A stretch of DNA of 64,000 nt from Lolium rigidum (taxonomy: Eukaryota; Streptophyta; Magnoliopsida; Poales; Poaceae), in the NCBI RefSeq assembly GCF_022539505.1, contig NC_061510.1, forward strand, positions 280,486,715 to 280,550,714. Direction: 5' to 3'. Made by a program: the position numbers and the translations under genes. Positions 22,957-33,837 of the stretch are shown piece after piece. The stretch's first letter is position 1. Each line of letters opens with the position of its first letter. The notes beneath the pieces were generated by a model. It did not search any database and had not been told where the DNA came from. It was given only the letters and a program-made list of their open reading frames with translations.

Positions 22957-24548
22957 TGATACGTCCCAAACGTATCTATAATTTCTTATGTTCCATGCTA
23001 CTTTTATGATGATACTCACATGTTTTATACACATTATATGTCATATTTATGCATTTTCCGGCACTAACCTATTGACGAGATGCCGAAGAGCCGCTTGCTT
23101 GTGTTTTCGCTGTTTTTGGTTTCAGTAAATCGTAGTAAGGAAATATTCTCGGAATTGGACGAAATCAACGCCTGCGGTCCTATTTTTGCACGAAGCTTCC
23201 GAAGTCCGAGGGAGAGACGGTGGGGCCACGAGGCGCCGCCACAACAGTGGCGGCGCGGCCAGCCAAGGGGCCCGCGCGGCCTCGTTGTGTGGGCCCCCGT
23301 GGCGCCTCTTGACCTGCCCTTCCGCCTACTTAAAGCCTTCGTCGCGAAACCCCCAGCATCGAGAGCCACGATACGAAAAACCTTCCGAGACGCCGCCGCC
23401 AATCCCATCTCGGGGGATTCAGGAGATCGCCTCCGCACCCTGCCGGAGAGGGGAATCATCTCCCGGAGGTCTCTTCATCGCCATGATCGCCTCCAGATCG
23501 ATGTGTGAGTAGTTCACCCCTGGACTATGGGTCCATAGCAGTAGCTAGATGGTCGTCTTCTCATTGTGCTATCATGTTAGATCTTGTGAGCTGCCTATCA
23601 TGATCAAGATCATCTATTTGTAATCCTTCATGTTGTGTTTGTTGGGATCCGATGAATATTGAATACTATGTCAAGTTGATTATCAATCTATCATATATGT
23701 TATTTATGTTCTTGCATGCTCTCCGTTGCTAGTAGAGGCTCGGCCAAGTTGATACTTGTGACTCCAAGAGGGGGTATTTATGCTCGATAGTGGGTTCATG
23801 CCTCCATTAAATCTGGGACAGTGATAGAAAGTTCTAAGGTTGTGGATGTGCTGTTGCCACTAGGGATAAAACATCGATGCTTTGTCTAAGGATATTTGTG
23901 TTGATTACATTACACACCATACTTAATGCAATTGTTTGTTGTTTACAACTTAATACTGGAGGGGGTTCGGATGATAACCTGAAAGTGGACTTTTTAGGCA
24001 TAGATGCATGCTGGATAGCGATCTATGTACTTTGTCGTAATGCCCTGATTAAATCTCATAGTACTCATCATGATATATGTATGTGCATTGTTATGCCTTC
24101 TTTATTTGTCAATTGCCCACCTGTAATTTGTTCACCCAACATCTGCTATCTTATGGGAGAGACACCGCTAGTGATCTGTGGACCCCGGTCCTATTCTTTA
24201 CATATGAAATACAATCTACTGCAATTGTTCTTTACTGCTCTTCGCAAATAACCATCATCATCCACACTATACATCTAATCCTTTGTTTACAGCAAGCCGG
24301 TGAGATTGACAACCTCGCTGTTACGTTGGGGCAAAGTTCTGTGATTGTGTTGTGCATGTTCCATGTTGGCGCCGGAATCCCTGGTGTTGCGCCGCACTAC
24401 ACTCTGCCGCCATCAACCTTCAACGTGCTTCTTGACTCCTACTGGTTCGATTAAACCTTGGTTTCTTACTGAGGGAAACTTGCTACTGTGCGCATCACAT
24501 CTTCCTCTTGGGGTTCCCAACGGACGTGTCAACTACACGCATCAAGCA
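22957..24548 (+). repeat. 5' LTR of element A (1,592 bp)
   Basis: TGATACG...ATCAAGCA. Belongs to the same LTR subgroup as element C (shared differences in the first 150 bp, e.g. 'ccggcactaacc') and differs from the B/D subgroup ('ccggaactaacc'). Confidence 0.88.
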
Positions 24549-24554
24549 AATTTC

Positions 24555-24572
24555 TGGCGCCGTTGCCGGGGA
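24555..24572 (+). other. primer-binding site (tRNA-Asp) of element A
   Basis: tggcgccgttgccgggga, a perfect complement of the plant tRNA-Asp 3' end, 6 bp after the LTR. Confidence 0.9.
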
Positions 24573-24797
24573 GATCAAGACACGCTGCAAGGGGAGTCTT
24601 CCACATCCAATCTCTTTACTTTATTTTTATCTTGCTTTATTTTATTTACTGCTTTGTTTGCTGCATTATATTAAAACACAAAAAAATTAGTTGCTAGTTT
24701 TACTTTATTTACTGTCTTGTTCTCCATATCAAAAACACAAAAAAATTAGTTACTTGCATTTACTTTATTTAGTTTGCTTTATTTACTACTGCTAAAA

Positions 24798-25487
24798 ATG
24801 AGTAATCCGGAAGTTGAAGTTCGTTCCTTTAAGCAACAAGGGGGAGAAAGTTTTAAAGATGCTTGGTATAGAATTAGTGATGCTCATCATAGGTGCATTA
24901 AGAAACACTCCACTATTATACTACTTAGGAACTTTTATGTTGGTATCTCTAGCTGGAATAGATATGTTCTTGATACTCTTGCGGGAGGTAATTTCCTAGG
25001 CACTCCGGCTTTAGAAGCTAGTTGCATTATTGAGAGTCTAGTTGGAATACCACCTGTTAATGAAGCTAAAATTGAAATCTCTCTTGTAGATGTCATGAAA
25101 AAGTTAGAGGCCATAGAGAAAGATCTTCCAAGTATTGAGACTAAATTGGGAATATTACTTAATAGCACTGATAAACTTGATAAATCTCTAGGTGGAATTA
25201 ATGAGAGAATTTCTGTTTTAGAAACTTGTGCTACTCATGATAATCGAACCCATATGATTAGTGAACTTGAAGAAGCTATGGGAACCTTGGGTTCAACTTT
25301 TTCTTCTCTTAAGTTTAAGGAGAAAGCTTATGTGGGTAAGGAGCAAAAATTTATGTATGCCTCTAAAGTGCCTAAGCCAAAAAGCTATTATAGGCCTAAA
25401 ATTGACAAAGCCCTTAGCACCACTACGGATGGGGGAGCATCTAAGATACCTATTGATGTTGATGCTTTATCTCTTGACAACACTTGA
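24798..25487 (+). CDS. gag-like protein of element A, 229 aa
   Basis: Intact ORF from ATG 24798. The N-terminal third (ESFKDAWYRISDAHHRC ... FYVGISSWNRYVLDTLAGGNF) has the pattern of Athila/Gypsy gag core domains. The middle is a predicted coiled coil (MKKLEAIEKD ... INERISVLE), and the C-terminal part is basic and Pro/Tyr-containing. There is no zinc knuckle and no downstream protease or polymerase. A homologous but broken copy lies in element D (59287-59948), while element B has an unrelated ORF here. Particle formation is inferred from the family. Confidence 0.7.
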   Translation: MSNPEVEVRSFKQQGGESFKDAWYRISDAHHRCIKKHSTIILLRNFYVGISSWNRYVLDTLAGGNFLGTPALEASCIIESLVGIPPVNEAKIEISLVDVMKKLEAIEKDLPSIETKLGILLNSTDKLDKSLGGINERISVLETCATHDNRTHMISELEEAMGTLGSTFSSLKFKEKAYVGKEQKFMYASKVPKPKSYYRPKIDKALSTTTDGGASKIPIDVDALSLDNT

Positions 25488-26604
25488 TTCACACTTTCTG
25501 CGCCTAGCTGAAAGGCGTTAAAGAAAAGCGCTTATGGGAGACAACCCATTATTTTACTTCTGCACTTTATTTTATATTTGAGTCTTGGAAGTTCTTTACT
25601 ACTGTAGCGACCTCTCCTTATCTTTATTTTATTGCATTGTTGTGCCAAGTAAAGTCTTTGATAGTAAAGCCAATACTAGATTTGGATTGCTGCGCAGGAA
25701 CAGATTTCTTGCTGTCACGAATTTGAGCAGTAGTCCCTGTAGAAAAATCAAAAAAATCTTCCAATTTACGTGCGTGATCCTCAGATATGTACGCAACTTT
25801 CATTCAATTTGGGCATTTTCATCTGAGCAAGTCTGGTGCCACTTTAAAATTCGTCTTTACGAACTGTTCTGTTTTGACAGATTCTGTCTTTTATTTCGCA
25901 TTGCCTGTTTTGCTATGTTTGATGGATTTCTTTATTCCATTAACTTTCAGTAGCTTTGTGCAATGTCCAGAAGTGTTAAGAATGATTATGAAACCTCTGA
26001 ATATATGAATTATGCACTGACCCTCTAATGGGTTTGTTTCGAGTTTGGTGTGGAGGAAGTTTTCAAGGGTCAAGAGAGGAGGATGATACAATATGATCAA
26101 GAAGAGTGAAAAGTCAAAGCTTGGGGATGCCCCCGTGGTTCATCCCTGCATATTTTAAGAAGACTCAAGCGTCTAAGCTTGGGGATGCCCAAGGCATCCC
26201 TTCTTCATCGACAACTTATCGGGTTCCTCTAGTGAAACTATATTTTTATTCCGTCACATCTTATGTGCTTTACTTGGAGCGTCTCGTTTGTTTTTATTTT
26301 TGTTTTTGTTTGAATAAATCGGATCCTAGCATTCTTTGTTTGGGAGAGAGACACGCTTCGCTGTTTCGTATGAACACATATGTTCTTAGCTTCATCTTTA
26401 ATGTTCATTGCGAAAGTTGGACTATTTCATTCATTGTTATATGGTTGGAAACGGAAAATGCCGCATGGGGTAAATGGTTTAATGTCTTGAATAATGTGAT
26501 ACTTGGCAATTGTTGTGCTCATATAGATCTTGTTTAAGCTCTTGCATCATGTACCTTGTACTCATTAATGAATAACTACATAGAGCTTGTTAAAATTTGG
26601 TTTG

Positions 26605-26920
26605 TGATACGCCTCCGACGTATCGATAATTTCTTATGTTCCATGCCACATTATTGATGATACCTACATGTTTTATGCACACTTTATGTCATTATTATGC
26701 GTTTTCCGGAACTAACCTATTGACGAGATGCCGAAGGGCCGATTCTTTGTTTTCTGCTGTTTTTGGTTTCAGAAATCCTAGTAAGGAAATATTCTCGGAA
26801 TCGGACGAAATCAACGCCCAGCATCCTATTTTTCCACGAAGCTTCCAGAACACCCGAGAGCCGCCAGAGGAGGGCCCTGTGGGCCCCAGACGACAGGGTG
26901 GCGCGGCCCCAGACGACATA
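26605..26920 (+). repeat. truncated LTR of the B/D subgroup
   Basis: Starts TGATACG at 26605 and matches the first ~315 bp of the B and D LTRs better than element A's own 5' LTR. It stops abruptly at the CACTA sequence. It follows A's internal DNA without the polypurine-like motif, so it is probably a separate, later insertion or a recombination product rather than A's own 3' LTR. Confidence 0.65.
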
Positions 26921-27264
26921 TGAGAAATTTTAACCTAAAATTATGTGTAGTTAGAGACTAAACTAGTCAACTAATCGAAATACTAGAAATTTTGAAAAAA
27001 TAGAAAAAGAGAGAGTGGAAAAAATTAGAAAAAATAAAAAATAGCTATCATGGCCTTTAGTGCCGGTTGGTGTTACAAACCGGAACTAAACGTCCTTCGC
27101 CCCTGCGCTCATCCGCAGCCCATGTGGAGGGGCATTTAGTCTCGGTTCGCAGCACACAACCGGGACTAAGTGGGGCCTTTAGTCCCGATTCCGTAATCTC
27201 AGTTGCAAAATTGGGACTAAAGGCCATTACCAAGCGGGACGGAATCCCCCTTTTCTACTGTTGG
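26921..27264 (+). mobile_element. CACTA element, right-end fragment
   Basis: Several inverted subterminal units of the 'tttagtcccgg...ccgggactaaa' kind and a degenerate end (ccccctttt ctactg). The left side is cut at the LTR fragment. Confidence 0.6.
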
Positions 27265-27294
27265 TCAGTCCATCTCAATCGAGCATGGGACTCA

Positions 27295-28368
27295 GAGCAT
27301 CTCCAACCACGTCCCCCAAAGCGTCCGTCAAACGGCGTCGGATCGAGCATTTAGGGGACGTGTTTTCTTCGTGCCACGTTTGGGGACGTCGCTCCCCAGC
27401 CGCATCCTCCAAACGCACCCCCAAAACTTTAAAATAACGTTGTATTTTTATTTTAATAGATAGAAGAAATTTATAGGTACGATGAAGAAATAACGTTGTA
27501 CAAATTTTCAAAGCGTTTCAACATAAACAAATTACATATAAAAACTTCGAAAAAAGATAAAAAAAAATTACATATAAAAACTTTGATTTTTTAACTACTT
27601 CTTCTTTGATGGCACCGCCTCGTCGTCCTCACGGTGGTGCTTTCTGCTCGTCACCTCTTCCGAAGAGCCGGTGTCGTTCAACGCGTCGGAGAAACTTGTG
27701 TCCCCCTCGTCATCGACGGTGCTCGCCGGCTGAGCATTCGCCTTCGCTTTCGCGTCCGCCTCCGCCTTCGCTCGGGCCCTTGCCGCCGTCGCCTCCTCAG
27801 CCTCTTCCTCCTCCTCGTCGGCCTCCCAATCCTCCTCGTTGTCCGGCGGCAGGGAACCATCGCTGCTAGGCATTGCAACTCTATCCCACCAATGATGCCA
27901 TCCAGGCGGCTTCCCCTCGCTGTCGGCGTCTAATAGCAGAGAGAGGTTGCTCATTGTGAGAGAGGAGAGGAGAGATGAATGACGCCAGCCGGTTGTAGAT
28001 CGGAAAGCGCATACGTAGGGGTCTTATTGAGCGCGGATGAACAACGGCACAGATATGGAAGAGAGCAGCGGTTGCTCTTCCGCGGAGTTTGCGCTCCATT
28101 CCGACGGTTCGCGCGCCGATCGACGCGGTTGCCACTGCAACGGTTCTCTATCCCGACAAGTGGTTGAGCGTTCGTTCGTGAGTCACTGACGCGTTGGGCC
28201 CGTGTCTCGGCTCGCTTTCTTGTTGTGTCCGGCGTGTCCGGAGCGTCCCATGTGGAGCGGGGACGAACTTGAGGCGCTGGATACCGTATTGAGCCGCGTC
28301 GGACGGAAAGGTCCGGCGCATCCCAAATCCCTTTGAGGACCGCTTTGGGGACGCGGCTAGAGATGCTC
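27295..28368. mobile_element. PIF/Harbinger-type element (1,074 bp)
   Basis: Inverted ends gagcatctccaacc / ctagagatgctc with inner 'ccccaaagcg' matches. Flanking triplets are tca and tga, so the expected 3-bp target duplication has one change. It carries no transposase. Confidence 0.65.
27595..27954 (-). CDS. small acidic ORF inside the Harbinger element
   Basis: Encodes 119 aa beginning MSNLSLLLDADSEG, with a Glu-rich and Ala/Lys-rich middle and ending in a Lys cluster. Harbinger elements often keep part of a Myb-like helper gene, and the Lys-rich end resembles such tails. No Myb domain is present, so it is probably a remnant. Confidence 0.35.
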   Translation of the reverse strand: MSNLSLLLDADSEGKPPGWHHWWDRVAMPSSDGSLPPDNEEDWEADEEEEEAEEATAARARAKAEADAKAKANAQPASTVDDEGDTSFSDALNDTGSSEEVTSRKHHREDDEAVPSKKK

Positions 28369-28398
28369 TGAGCTCCACTCCAGCGCCATGGCCCATGG

Positions 28399-28683
28399 CT
28401 ATGCCCTCACACGGCAGTATTCGAGTTCAGCTTCGAGAGGACAGCTGCATGAATTCAGGAATCTGCAAGCGGACACAACCATTGCACCATTCTCATCTCG
28501 TATCATCATACCTGCTCCACCAGTACTATCAGTTACACTAAATGAACCATCAAAGTTCAGCTTAAAGCAATATGCATGGCATTTTAGTGGCCTAGCTAAG
28601 AGCTTAATTGATTTAAACGTACACGCATGATTCACATGTACAGGTGATGTACGCATAGGGAATCTAGATACTTCATATAACAA
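28399..28683 (-). pseudogene. RNase H-like (RVT_3 type) fragment split by Harbinger
   Basis: On the minus strand: KLNFDGSFSVTDSTGGAGMMIRDENG...CPLEAELE, the start of a plant RNase H-like domain with its first Asp. The frame continues across the Harbinger insertion: beyond it, at 27265-27294, SIEMD corresponds to the next conserved strand. No upstream reverse transcriptase is present. Confidence 0.6.
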
Positions 28684-28797
28684 TATATACGTAGCTGCTA
28701 TTACTAGCTAATAAGAGCAGTGATTCAGTGTACTTGCAACGGAATGATAAAAAGACTAAAACAACATGTCCATGTTCTAGATAAATGAAATTATGAA

Positions 28798-30288
28798 TTA
28801 CATTTGTGTGCTAGGGACCTCGTCGATCCAACATGGGGTGTACGGAAAATATTGGTATTCTTGGTGTTCACAAGCTGGCACACCTTCGAAAAGATCATAG
28901 AATTTGAGCCGCATGTTGCCTAAGCATTGAACCTTGGAGTTATTCAAATGATAGGCATGTACCGTTGCAATCCATTCATGTTCCTTGAAGCTGCTTACGA
29001 ATAGAATCTCTTTGTACGGGTGAAACCCGAGTATGTCACATCCATGGGGACGTTGTCCAACCAAGTCTTGGTTGTCGTCGAAATCATCGTCAGAGTTCCA
29101 TTCAGAATTTTCTCCAACTATTGCTTTCTTATTGACATCTGGAAGCTGAGAAGGAAATAATTCATGAGAGTTAATGTCTTGTAAGGAAACATGTTGATCT
29201 ATTGCTTGCACGCGCGTAAGGTCTAATTCACCCTTCAACATCCACTTTGTTTGACCATACGGTTCATCCAGGATCCAAATTCGAAAGACATCCTTACTGA
29301 ATGATACATAGTACACACCATGTTTTGATCTTCCAAGATGGGTCTTGGTATCCATGCTCATAGGTGGTTTAATCACACGGTACTTATCATCAGACAAGTC
29401 TATCCTGCAAGGTCAGTCCAAAGAATTGAGTAAATTATTTTATTTGCGGTAAGCGTCAAAATAACACTAGCAATGGAATGAATCAAGTGGGTACCTCACG
29501 AGAAAATTAGTCTGGCAGTGCACGTAAAGCGCTTGTCGCCAGTAGGCAGCGCCACATTTGGGCCAGCCGTAATGTGGCCGTGCCTCGGCGACAGACCCTG
29601 CACTATCACCTTCTCGAGCAAAAGACCTCTCTTCCCAACGACCCAACCTCGACGAGAAGACATTCAGTATCCATGTAGATGGCGGCCATTCGGATTCCTC
29701 CACCAAGGGATCTGCATCTTCTGCTGCTCTTAGGAAGCACAGACAAGGGATGCTGAACACCTGGTAGTGGAGGGACACCGTGGGATCAAAGGATAGATAG
29801 TCGTTGTAATACCAGACGATCCGCCGGAGGTCGGCGAGGGGCCGCTGGGGAGTGCTCAGAACACTCCAGCGCCGCGTGGCAGGGTTAACGACGTACGTGT
29901 AGGTCAGGAGAAGACCATTGCAGTGATCTCGAACGAAATAGTCCGCGTTGTCGAACGGGTCGGCGTCGGATACCTCGCCGAAGGGATATTCCGTGGGGGG
30001 CAAGAAGTCCTGCAGCTTCGTGTTGATGGTAGCACCGGCCACGGAAGTGGGGCGGCGGGAGAAGAACTCCGGGCATCCGTGGCACTCGAGCTGGATGAAG
30101 ATGCCGGCGAGCGAGCGCGGGAGAAGGTCCGAGCGCAGGAGGCGGCGCTCGTCGATGACGCGGCGCCAGGCCCTGCGGACGCAGCGGGACGCGGCGAGGT
30201 AGCGCTGGGGGAGGCGGCGGAGGACGTCGGCGAGCAGGTCGTCGGGCAGCTGCAGGTCGTCGCGATCTCGCAGCCGCACGCGTTCCAT
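28798..30288 (-). CDS. F-box protein, two exons, 466 aa
   Basis: F-box proteins are substrate adaptors of SCF ubiquitin ligases. Exon 1 is 30288-29495, exon 2 is 29404-28798, with GT-AG borders (donor gtaccc, acceptor ttgcag) and matching phase. The F-box is near residues 12-50 (LQLPDDLLADVLRRLP...RRAWRRVID). Next comes a long C-terminal region of the grass F-box-associated type (DHCNGLLLTYTYVVNPATRRW; PHYGWPKCGAAYWRQALYVH) and an acidic insert (NSDDDFDDNQD). The ATG at 30288 begins directly before the F-box; an upstream in-frame ATG at 30414 would add 42 unlikely residues. No frameshift is seen. The substrate is unknown. Confidence 0.85.
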
Positions 30289-30483
30289 GGCTGATCGATC
30301 CGGTACGTGGTATGTATATCTGCAGGAAGACCGGTACGGTACGCAATGAAAAGTAACAAACCCTATCCCCATTCTGAACAAAAGAGTCCAGTTTTGCCAG
30401 AACCTAAGATGCACATTACCCCTCTAGACGCAAAGGCACCGCGATTTTTTATCTACAGAAAAGGGAAATGGCGGATGTGGCGG
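30289..30483. promoter_or_regulatory. 5' region of the F-box gene
   Basis: About 195 bp between the ATG and the CACTA end at 30484. No clear TATA box is seen, so the CACTA insertion may lie within or next to the promoter. Confidence 0.35.
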
Positions 30484-30523
30484 CACTAGAATGGGCTTTG
30501 GTCCCGATGCATAATGGGCTTTA

Positions 30524-32942
30524 GAGCATCCCCACTCGTTGGCGCTCCCCACGCCCAAATCCGGACGAAACTACCGCCGGATTGGACGAAATTAAGTCGT
30601 GGGGAGTACCATATTTCCAGTCGTCCACCCGGAGTTCGGCGGATAGAGTTTAAATTCAAACAAATCGCCGTCCCGCGCTACAAGTACGGGCGGTTGATCG
30701 GCAAAAGGAGCAAAAGGATCGGCCACGGATCGGCGATCGGAGGGAAACTACACGGAGACGAGCTCGTCGGCGGTCCCGGCCGGCACGGCGGTGTCCGACG
30801 GACCAGTTCCTCACCCGCCGTGGCCGAGCGGCTGCGGCGGGCGACGATGAAGCAGCGGCGGCGGTGGACGTCGAAGCGGCCCGCGGTCGACGAGGTAGAT
30901 GGTGAGGTAGACGAGGTAGGAGCCGGCGGAGACGACGTAGTGGCTCGGAGGATGTCGTTGCGGTGGCCCCGGTACCAATTCCTCGTCTCCTCGTCCATCG
31001 GTTCCATGTCGCCGCCGCCCATGAGGAACGCCAAGTCTGTGTTCCTCTTCTTCGCCGCCACCGTCGTCTTCGAGCAGGGCGATCCGGGCGCCTTGGTTGG
31101 CGAGCATCTCCCGCCACCTGCCGTCGAACTTGTCGTTCCTCCCGTCGGCGTGCGATCTCAAGTCGGCCCAGGCACTTGTCGATCGACGCCTCGCATCCCG
31201 TCGGCGGGATTGTCCGTCCGTTTGAGCTCTTTCTGCTTCTTCGGCCGAGCTCGGGCGCCCTTCCGCCGCGCAAGCCGGCGGGAGCGTCGGGGTTGTACTG
31301 CTCGGTCTTGCTTTTCGAGAGGGACGTGCGAACTTCCTTCCACTTCTCGCACTTCTCGAGGCGGGCGTAGACGTTGAGGAACTTGAACTGCAGGCCGGTG
31401 TCGTCCGTGTACATGTCCAAAGCTCGGCGCAGGCTGGGAAAAAAGAGCACGGCGATACGGGTCAGCTAACGACGATGTACCTCGGTGGTGTAGGGCCGGC
31501 GGATCATACCCTTTGCTCCATGTCGTGGCCGCTGATCGGCCGTTTGTCGATCTCCTCCTGTACGCCGTGCCATTTGCTGCACGCCGTCTGCATGATCCCC
31601 CAATGGGTGGCCATTGCCTTGTCTCCCCGGTACACGTTCATGTTCGTCTTGTTGAAGTAGGGATCGACGAGCTTGCGTTCCTCGTACGCCCGCCTCACTC
31701 GAAACCGGTATGTGTCGAACGACCGATTGGCCCCGATTATGCCGTTCGTGGACACGGTCATCCAAGCTTCGGCGAGGCACTCCTCTTCCTTCGGCGTCCA
31801 TTTGATACGCGGTTCGGCGGTGGCGAGTCCTTCTTCCTCTTCTTCTTCCCCTTCGACAGGTTGGCGCCGGCTTCGATTGGCTCTTCTTCTTCCTCGCCTT
31901 CTTCTTCGACGGCTTGGCTTCCGTCGGCAACATCCTCCCGATGCTCGTTGCGCGCCGCCACAGCTGCCGTCGCCCTCGTCTCCTCTTGCGTGAAGAACCC
32001 CGGGCACGCAGCGGCGGCGGTCATGAAGAACCCCGGGCTCGCAGCGGCGGCGGCGGAGCCGGAGGTGATCATCTCGTGGATCTCCTCTTCGTTCGGCGCC
32101 GCCATCGCACCGAACGCGAGCGGCCCTCGTCGCAGGGCCGGCGAGGTGCCCTCGAACAGGCCGCCGCCGACGCCGACGTCAAGCTCGGGCGGCGACGGTG
32201 TGGGCTTGGACGGTTGGACGTAGGGCGCCCTCTTGGAACACGGCAGTCGGCGACGGCGAGTACAGGCGAAGGCGAGAAGGAAGACGGGGAACTTGTTGTA
32301 CCTTGCGTCGGCCATTGGCCGGGGAACACGCCGCCGCTATAGGCCATGCTGATTAACCTCAAGTGTTCGTCTTGGGCCGCCTCCGCCGACCTCTTGGCGG
32401 CGGCTCTTTTCACCCTCTCCGCCCGGCGCTTGTTTCCACGTCGCGCCGTTTCTCGTCCGCCGCCCACTCGGCGTTCGACATGCCCGGCGGCTTCGTCTTC
32501 TTCTTCCGCATCTTCCTCGCCGGCGCCTTCGGCGGCATTGTGGTGGACGAGAAGACGAGGAGGAGAGTGGTGGTGGACGAGAAGACGCCGCCGGAACTGG
32601 AGCCGGAAGACGAGGAGATTGGGGGATTTCGGCGGGAGAGAATGGGGATATGCAAGCAAATTGGAGGGAATGGGGAAATGCAAGCAAATTGGAGGGAAAA
32701 TCACAGGATTTGGTTTTCCGGCCGCCGACTACGCGGGTCCACACGCCGTTTCGCGCGCTTTCGTTTCGTCCGGAGTCCCCGAGCGCGCCCGGGGGCCGGG
32801 GTTGGCGTGGGCTCGCCGGATGGATTAAGGGCCAAATCCGGACGAAAACGAGGAACCGGGGGCGCGACTGGGCCGAATTTCGCCGTCCGGATGGAAAAAA
32901 CGTCGCTCGGGGGCCTCGTCGGGGGGACGAGTGGAGATGCTC
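30524..32942. mobile_element. PIF/Harbinger element (2,419 bp) with Myb-like ORF only
   Basis: Inverted ends gagcatccccactcg / cgagtggagatgctc flanked by TTA on both sides (30521-30523 and 32943-32945), the standard Harbinger target duplication. It contains a decayed Myb/SANT-like gene and no DDE transposase. Confidence 0.82.
30656..32315 (-). pseudogene. Harbinger Myb/SANT-like helper gene, decayed
   Basis: Read on the minus strand through several frames: an Ala/Pro-rich start from MADARYNKF (32315), then a SANT-like domain (IKWTPKEEECLAEAWMTVS ... WGIMQTACSKWHGV, about 31830-31540). The NAM-associated-like tail follows (FKFLNVYARLEKCEKWKEVR; later LMGGGDMEPMDEETRNWYR). In PIF/Harbinger elements this protein binds the ends and helps the transposase. 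Frame changes between pieces indicate decay, though some may be introns. Confidence 0.6.
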
Positions 32943-33412
32943 TTAGTCCCGGATTTGCAATCGGGATTAAATAAGCGCGACTAAAGCCCCCTCTCGGTCC
33001 CGGTTGCTTACGAACCGGGACTAAAGGTCCATCCACGTGGGCTGCAGACGTGAGTTGGGACGGGGTACCTTTAGTTCCGGTTGGTGTGACCAACCGGGAC
33101 TAAAGGTCTCTGCACGTTTAGGGTCTAAACCCTAAATCTGGTTTTATTTTGTTGTGTTTCATTTTTTATATTTTAATTTATGTTTTATTTTAATTTAAAA
33201 AAAATTCAGTACACATATTCTACGCTAGTATATACACGTTACACCTTGATGCATATGAACACTGGTGGAAAAAGGGCCTTCCATCCAGCCCCATTAGTCC
33301 CCAAATATTTCGAACCGTGACTAATGGGACCTTTAGTCGCGGTTCGGGAGGCGAACCGCGACCAAAGGCCTGAGCCCAGGGCGCTCAGTGGCCAGCTGGT
33401 GCACGTGAGGGG

Positions 33413-33449
33413 CTTTAGTCGCGGTTGGCCAGGCCAACCGCGACTAAAG
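33413..33449. promoter_or_regulatory. 37-bp subterminal palindrome before TNP2
   Basis: ctttagtcgcggttgg and its inverse around a 5-bp centre. A nearly identical copy lies at 38427-38463 before the TNPD gene. In En/Spm, subterminal repeats bind the TNPA/TNPD-type protein; such a role here is inferred. Confidence 0.7.
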
Positions 33450-33490
33450 GCCTTCGGGCACCTTTAGTCACGGTTTGCCAAGCCCCTCCC

Positions 33491-33500
33491 CTATATATAC
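33491..33500 (+). promoter_or_regulatory. TATA box of the TNP2 gene
   Basis: ctatatatac, 41 bp after the palindrome and upstream of a spliced leader (acceptor at 33837). Confidence 0.65.
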
Positions 33501-33837
33501 CCATCCAGCAGCCACACTTAGCCATTTGGTGCCACTTCTCTTCACAAACTTCACAAGGGGGTGTTAGGTTTGCTTTTGGTTCCTCTTATGCACACAAGGT
33601 GTTTGATGAAATGCCCCAAGAGCATGAAACAAACATGATATGAAGTGTCCGGGCCACACTTGAGCTTCCTCATTTATTTTTTCCTCCTCGATCGCGGTTA
33701 GCAACTTGAACCTTTCATGTGTCATTGATAAAATATGCATGTGTGTGTAGTTCATTGTTTAATTTCTATTGTTTCTAGCTAGTTAGTTTAACAATTGCAT
33801 GATGGTTAATTATATATTTTATATTATAATAATGCAG

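Larger units (their letters stand above)
22957..26604 (+). mobile_element. Athila-like non-autonomous LTR retrotransposon, element A (3' truncated)
   Basis: 5' LTR 22957-24548, tRNA-Asp primer site, one gag-like ORF and about 1.1 kb of non-coding internal DNA. The internal part ends at 26604. Aligned to element B it stops where B position about 2930 would be, so roughly 1.5 kb of internal DNA plus the own 3' LTR are missing. No pol gene is present. Confidence 0.85.
30484..33259 (+). mobile_element. CACTA element 1, left end, interrupted by Harbinger
   Basis: Starts CACTAGAATGGGCTTTGG at 30484. After the Harbinger element the sequence resumes at 32946 with 'agtcccgg...gactaaagg' subterminal palindromes up to about 33110. 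Next is AT-rich DNA, then the start of CACTA element 2. No gene is visible in this part. Confidence 0.65.

Noticed and set aside
27606..27933. Arg/Pro-rich plus-strand ORFs
   Set aside because: Antisense shadows of the acidic minus-strand ORF in the Harbinger element.
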